Origin: Halocaridina rubra
Lineage: Eukaryota > Arthropoda > Malacostraca > Decapoda > Atyidae
DNA: 64,000 nt
Assembly (NCBI GenBank): GCA_037179515.1
Contig: JAXCGZ010001888.1
Coordinates: 55,001-119,000, forward strand
Direction of reading: 5' to 3'
Position numbers and translations under genes: made by a program. This document shows, in pieces, positions 57,363-64,000 of this stretch (position 1 is its first letter; every line of letters begins with the position of its first letter). The notes under the pieces were generated by a model. That model made no database searches. It saw only the letters and a list, made by a program, of their open reading frames with translations, and was not told where the DNA came from.

Positions 57363-57566
57363 GGTCACCGTGACTCAAGCGGTAGCGTCCGCGACTTTGA
57401 GGCGTCAGGTCGAGGGTTCGCTCCCCGTCACGGTCTGAGGTTAACAAGGGTATGCACTCAGGGAAACGATTACATTTGCCAAAACAAGTCCTTCCCAAGA
57501 AGGCAACCGTCCTAGCCCTTGGTTGAAAAAGGGAGTCCGTGACGTAAAACCGGAACAAACCATCAT
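57360..57566 (+). mobile_element. tRNA-derived SINE (family 1), + copy
   Basis: Begins GGTCACCGTGACTCAAGCGG, B-box-like GAGGGTTCGCTCCCCGTC, ends GTGACGTAAAACCGGAAC. Flanked by (ATT)n on both sides, so its target duplication cannot be told apart from the microsatellite. Confidence 0.85.
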
Positions 57567-58880
<1,314 letters not shown>

Positions 58881-59027
58881 GTTCCTGTCCCATACCTCAT
58901 CACCCAACAAACCTTTAGACCTCAGGTCGTCATTGATGCAATCTATCCACCTACGCTTTGGTCTCCCCCTCCCTCCCCTTCCCTGTATATCCATTTCCAT
59001 CACCCTCCTCCCAGCATACTGTTCATC
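58881..59027 (-). mobile_element. C-terminal remnant of a non-LTR retrotransposon ORF2
   Basis: The minus strand from 59027 is open for 49 codons: DEQYAGRRVMEMDIQGRGG, then RGRPKRRWIDCINDDLRSKG and LLGDEVWDR. The RGRPKxRWxDC block followed by DLxxxGL and a DR is typical of the extreme C-terminus of RTE/L1-like LINE proteins, often annotated in invertebrates as craniofacial-development-protein-2-like. Only this tip remains. Confidence 0.7.
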
Positions 59028-59043
59028 CCTAACCTAACCCAAC

Positions 59044-59044
59044 C

Positions 59045-59125
<81 letters not shown>
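59044..59125. repeat. (AAT)n(ATT)n palindromic microsatellite
   Basis: An AAT array switches directly to an ATT array, so the two halves are reverse complements of each other. Confidence 0.95.
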
Positions 59126-59784
59126 GAAAGGGTCCAAAAATAGTCATTTGTGTAAGTTTTAGTTTTCGTAAAAAAATATATTTATACATTTCTTATAATC
59201 AGAACTTAATTATTTATTAAGAATTAAAAAACTGAATTTACATATTTACAGTTTGTACTTTCTAGTTCTTATAATCCACTTATTGGTAAAATTTAAGAAA
59301 ATGTAGTGTAGATTTTTTTTTTTATAAAGTATTAGTGTTGTTCTCTCTTTTTTTTTATTTGTTCATATAGGTTCAGCAGACTACATTACGTGAAAAAGTT
59401 TGTAAGTCTGCTTACGAGAACCAACAAGAACACTTTCGGGTTTATTTTTCTTATCAGTCTGCGAAGTAATACATCTCATTTATAAGATTGCTGGAATGAG
59501 CACACTTCAGTAGCTAATAACATCCATGCTATATATAGCCTTGGAATATTTCATGGTCAGTTCTTCAAAAATATATGTCCTCCGTGTAAACAAGAACAAA
59601 ACGTAATGGAAGTTATTCAGAGATAAACTTTTATAACAAAAACTATTTACAAATATACGTTTAGAGTAATGTAAAACTTTTGAACTTAACATTTCAAGAG
59701 AAATAAATCACATATATGAAAATAACTTCTCTTCATATTAAAAATATACAAGAATCTAAAAATATATATATATATATATAATAT

Positions 59785-59819
<35 letters not shown>

Positions 59820-59936
59820 TTACAGAATCCTCCAAACACTCATCTGAATTCAGAATAACTGCAGTAAGAGTAATAATTTTTTTTTTTCATCTGTCGCATG
59901 GAGCACTAATGTCGAATTAGCATAACTGAGAAACAG
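59126..59936. other. 3' flank of the sugar-transporter gene
   Basis: AT-rich, with interrupted (AT)n at 59761-59819. May contain the transporter 3' UTR; no poly(A) site assigned. Confidence 0.35.
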
Positions 59937-62180
59937 TTAACCAATCCTTTTTCCATTTGTTTCGTGTATGATGAACTTCGTGTAAAGAAGACCAGCGACT
60001 GCGAAGGCGCCGTATGTCCAGAAAAGTCCAGCTTCTGTGAGACCGTCCTTCAGTGGACTGAAGAGCTGTAAAGCAGCAAAAGCCTGCAGACTGCCCATTA
60101 ACTGACAAAGACTTGTTCCCTAAAGAGAAAAGAAGGGTTAGAATTCCCTGTGCATACAGTATTATTGATTGCAAAATTAGACACACTTGGATCGTCGGTA
60201 CATTATTTATGGTGTTCAGACTGAGTACTACTAACATATTATGATATAAGATTGTTATTTGCCAGTGATTGCATATTCACTTAAGGAAAATACAGGAAGC
60301 TTACCTATGTCAATTGGAACGAATAAAGAAAAATTATATTACATCTGTGGATCAATAATGCAACCTACGGCCAGCTTGGTCATCACATAGAAATTGTCAG
60401 CTCGTGTGAGGTATTTAGCAAAGTGACCAGTCTAAACATATACACCTTACGGATAATATTGAGAACTCACCTGAGATCTAACGCTGGTTGGGAAATATTC
60501 TGGGGCTAACATGAATGGTAGTGGACTTGCTCCAGCACTTTGCCCAAAGGCTGCTAGCATGATGCTTACAAGTGGGATCCAACTGAGACCATTATTAATT
60601 TCCGATCTAGAATTATGAACACATCAGTCAGTAAAATTAGCTCATTTATATAATCAACTTATTATGCAACCATTAACTAGACAGTTCTCACTTTACTTTC
60701 CTGAATTTATTTTTTATTTTTCTGGAAATGCATGCATTATTATATTGACAATTGAGTGTTACCTAATAAAGTCGATGCTAAATTAGTATTGTGAATTTAA
60801 TCTTCCTTTACTCTGGAAAATCTGATATCAGATACGGCACACTGGAAAACATTTTATTTTCTACAGGCGATGTGTACTAACCTTGTATGTGTTGTCTGCA
60901 TGACTGTGCTATTGCTGCCGTTGTGAGAGATGGTGACTGCTTGGCCAACAAATGAATGAGGTCCCTGCTCAACGAAGTAGACATATGCTCCCAAGCTTCC
61001 ATAAGAAACGGCAATGATATTTAAAGATATCATTAGAACGTGCCGGCGTCCAATGAAGTCCAACACGCACATCATTGTAAAGCTACCAAAAAGGAAGAGG
61101 CATATAACTATGACGGCTCCTATTTCATTTTTGAAAGGCAGGCCAAAGGCTTGTAAAATTCTTGAGACATTAGCTTTCAGGACTTGGACACCAGCAAAAT
61201 TGCATAGGAAGAAGAGCCCAAATATCACGAACATGCGCTGTAGCATATCCCTCTTTAACAATGATCTGTAACCAGAATTTCCATCTTCCTGCTGGTTTTC
61301 AGTTTTGAGTTGTTTCAGTTCACTGATTGCATCCACGGAGGGACCTCGAAGCTGTGACAGAACTGCTATGGCTCTTTCATCCTTGTCCGTTACAGCCAAG
61401 TAGGCAGGACTCTCAGGCAACAGAATAATGACTAAAATGCAATGCATGATCAAAATGCAACCATATATGAGAGCTACATAATACCACGCCATTAGAATAC
61501 CCAGCCCCACAGCCAGAATGCTACCTATCTGCATAGTTAGGTTCACTATGCATCCAGCGCGTCCTCGAACTTCACTGTCAGATATTTCTGCGATGTAACT
61601 TCGAACTGATACGTTCATCATTCCAAAAGTGATCCCATCTAGGAATCTGCAATGAATTAGTTCTTATTTATGTAATGCGGTCTTATATAATTTTCGTCTT
61701 ACTATACTACAATATCTCTTGCAGCAGGTTTGCATTTGTAAGTATTGAAAACTATCATCACTAATTTGAATCTGCTGTCTTTTGTTTGATAAAACACCGA
61801 GAAAGTGTAAAAGATTAATATAATTGCAGATACCTATTAATTTATAGTACATGAGGTCATACCTCGAAAAGTTTTTAATGTATACAACATAAGGTCATAC
61901 TTTGTGGATTCTTTTGCTATGCATCATCAAAATTGATTTAATTACTTTACTACTTAGTCCATGAATCAGAATATAAGAAAAATACAAATAAACCCAATTT
62001 ATATAGATCCTTACCTGCCAGTTATGATCATGGTGGGGTTTACAGCCATACCAATTAAAGCAGCACCTGTTATGCTTGGCAGTGCACCTATAAAGATGGA
62101 CCACCGTCGACCAACTGAACTCATTAACCATCCCGCAAGCAAATAGCCAGGTATAGAACCAATGAACATCATGCTTCCTA

Positions 62181-62255
<75 letters not shown>

Positions 62256-63263
62256 TAATGATATTACTAATGATGGTAATCATGATAATAATAGCAATAG
62301 AACATTAAAGAGTAATCAGTTATTCATATTATGTTAGTGTTTTACTTCTGAATGTTTTAATTTGAATGTAGGTGTAGAATAGTAGTCCACTATTGTGAAT
62401 ATGCACAGTAAGCTGTGAACTTTTGTTCTTCAAATCTCAGACTCATATTCCTACAGTAAGAGGTAATTCAACTTAGATGTCACTTTCTGTTAAAGCTATT
62501 AATCTCAGATTCATCCTTAGCTGTAAAAAATAAATCAGACCCTCTCTGTATTACTCTCCAATAAACATTCTAATTCACAAAATTAATAATTTTTTTTTAT
62601 AACCGTTTGTTCCTTCTAAAACATCATATGAATGACCTAACTAATTACTAAATAATGAAGTAAATCAGAGTTCACCATAAATGACACCCTTCATGTCACA
62701 ATATCTACTTTGCATGCCATAATTTTGCTTCCTCTCCTATTCTCTTGGTCTCCATTATCAACTATGAAATAATATATCGTTTTAACCTTGTCTCTAAGTG
62801 TTATACTTCATCTCTACTCTGTCTTATTACCATCTTCTACCCAATAACTCTTACTGCTTTGCATAATTATATCCCAACAAACGGCTTCACTAGCTTGTGC
62901 AAATTTGGCTGCTATTCAAGCTTCTGGGTATTGTCATTTGAGATTACCAACTCTCGCACTCCTCGTCTTCTACTGTCTATCATTATTCTAACTTTGCATT
63001 CCAACGCATTGGCTGTCACCTCTCTCATTACACTATCCATACTGAGATTAAGCAGCTATGGTGACGAAACACCTTCACCTGAAACACATTAATAAATTTA
63101 AGTCAAACTCACCCGCCATGTCCATATGAAAAGGCTCTAGGGATATGCTTTTTCCCAGTAGCGTAGAATTACTCTTGAGAAGATGCGACACTAGTACGTT
63201 GGGCCAGGTGACGACCATGCCTAAAGACATGTAACATGTACTGGCTGCCCCTGCTATTAACAT
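59937..63263 (-). CDS. SLC2-family sugar transporter, facilitated trehalose transporter Tret1-like
   Basis: Minus-strand exons 63263-63113, 62177-62015, 61646-60882, 60606-60471 and 60119-59937 join in phase with GT-AG borders: 1398 bp, 465 residues counted from the first exon base, stop TAA at 59939-59937. Major-facilitator hallmarks: GWLMSSVGRR (66-75, loop 2-3), YIAEIS with VRGR (122-134), PESPAYL (182-188), DFIGRRHV (loop 8-9, 302-309), EYFPTSVRS (396-404) and a terminal HETNGKRIG. These match insect Tret1 and other SLC2 proteins, plasma-membrane facilitators of trehalose or hexose. Odd points: the loop 2-3 Asp is Ser, and the usual PETKGK tail is HETNGK. The first exon follows an acceptor (TTTTTCAG|ATG) and starts inside TM1, so the true start probably lies in an upstream exon to the right, unseen or outside. 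Substrate is not provable. Confidence 0.87.
62178..62255 (-). repeat. (TTA)n array abutting a splice acceptor
   Basis: On the transcript strand (TTA)n runs to TTATATTAG, with the acceptor AG at 62179-62178 for the exon starting at 62177. The microsatellite takes the place of a normal polypyrimidine tract. Confidence 0.85.
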
Positions 63264-63838
63264 CTGAAAAATGTTGTACAGCTTATAGCTATATAGGGTT
63301 AGTTGTAACGTGGGCTTTGGCAAAGTACTTCAGAACAGGATGTTAAAATTTTAACTCGCAGAATTTGTTCTTTAGCATTAGATAATGCAGTAACCATTAA
63401 CCATACACTAAAGAAATTAATATAGGCATATAGAACCAATTAAATGGAATTCATTAATGAATATTTGTCTGAGTTATTTTTTGCAATACACAAAAATAAA
63501 GCTTTCATATATAGAACATATAAATAACTATTAGAGAACAGTCAGTTAAATCTGGATTGATTAACTTTTACACACTTCTCTCAAGTGAGACATCCCAAAG
63601 ATATTAATCTGTGACTAACTAGTAACTAGCTCTAAATGACCACCTTCCTTGATTGTTTCACCTATTAAAGCTCCCTAATCCGGCATGTGAGCAACTGCAC
63701 TTCTGTTAATATGTGGATCGGCTACACTTGGTTTCCCTGAATTACTAAACTGCAATACTTAGCTATGACGAATTTAATATACTGTTCAAATTTGCATAGT
63801 CACAGTATATTTAATTGGGAGTTCAAGAGCAAAGTCTA
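63264..63838. other. Upstream intron or flank of the sugar transporter
   Basis: Probably intron preceding the TM1 exon. I could not find a first coding exon here. Confidence 0.35.
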
Positions 63839-64000
63839 TATTATTATTATTATTATTATTATTATAATTATTATTATTATTATTATAATTATAATTATTA
63901 TTATTATAATTATTATTATTATAATTATTATTATTATTATTATTATAATTATTATTATTATTATTATTATTATTATAATTATTATTATAATTATTATTAT
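63839..64000. repeat. (ATT)n with regular AATT interruptions
   Basis: ATT triplets punctuated by ATAATT; runs off the window end. Confidence 0.95.

Noticed and set aside
61014..61271. + strand ORF over the sugar-transporter exon
   Set aside because: Antisense shadow of the transporter coding frame.

Overview
The window looks like eukaryotic, very probably arthropod and most likely decapod crustacean, nuclear DNA. This rests on AT-rich sequence, intron-split genes with GT-AG borders and exact phase continuity, extreme simple-sequence repeat density (about 3 kb of (AT)n and roughly 2 kb of (ATT)n), and LINE and SINE families of the kind common in decapod genomes. The lineage is inferred; no search could be run.

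Only three host genes could be reconstructed. (1) A + strand homolog of Protein Lines (lin/LINS1): coding exons 14962-16430 and 19168-19507, 602 aa. (2) A - strand secreted protein of 211 aa in six exons between 54805 and 46688. It has a signal peptide and a takeout/juvenile-hormone-binding-like or group-7-allergen-like layout, so a TULIP-type lipid carrier is suggested. (3) A - strand SLC2/Tret1-like sugar transporter: exons 63263-63113, 62177-62015, 61646-60882, 60606-60471 and 60119-59937, with its N-terminal end probably beyond the first exon seen. They show no functional link or operon-like arrangement.

The rest is mobile-element debris and microsatellites. From left to right: a broken multi-copy family gene (1715-3363, -); SINE dimers and foldbacks between (AT)n arrays (4.7-6.6 kb); CR1-like LINE pieces (3.8, 7-8, 36-39 and 55 kb, all -); a second LINE family with Jockey-like reverse transcriptase (8.4-9.2 kb +, 32.1-34.9 kb -, and 36.7-37.2 kb + nested inside the CR1-like copy); terminal-inverted-repeat (TIR) elements resembling pogo/Tigger set inside (TA)n arrays (12.6, 21.1, 23.4-25.0, 25.1 and 26.0 kb); an RNase H-bearing LINE 3' end (40-40.9 kb, +); a second, badly decayed copy of the 1.7-3.4 kb family (44.7-45.75 kb, +); three tRNA-derived SINE families, two insertions with exact 18-bp target duplications; and the C-terminal remnant of another LINE (58.9 kb, -).

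Most apparent long ORFs made of Ile-Tyr, Leu/Ile/Tyr/Asn or Ser-Leu/Arg-Glu repeats are translations of microsatellites and are not annotated. The most interesting points are a GAA.TTC tract of about 50 triplets in intron 1 of the secreted-protein gene, in the same transcript orientation as the human frataxin repeat; a (TTA)n array ending 2 bases from a sugar-transporter splice acceptor; and the repeated siting of TIR and foldback elements exactly between (TA)n arrays.
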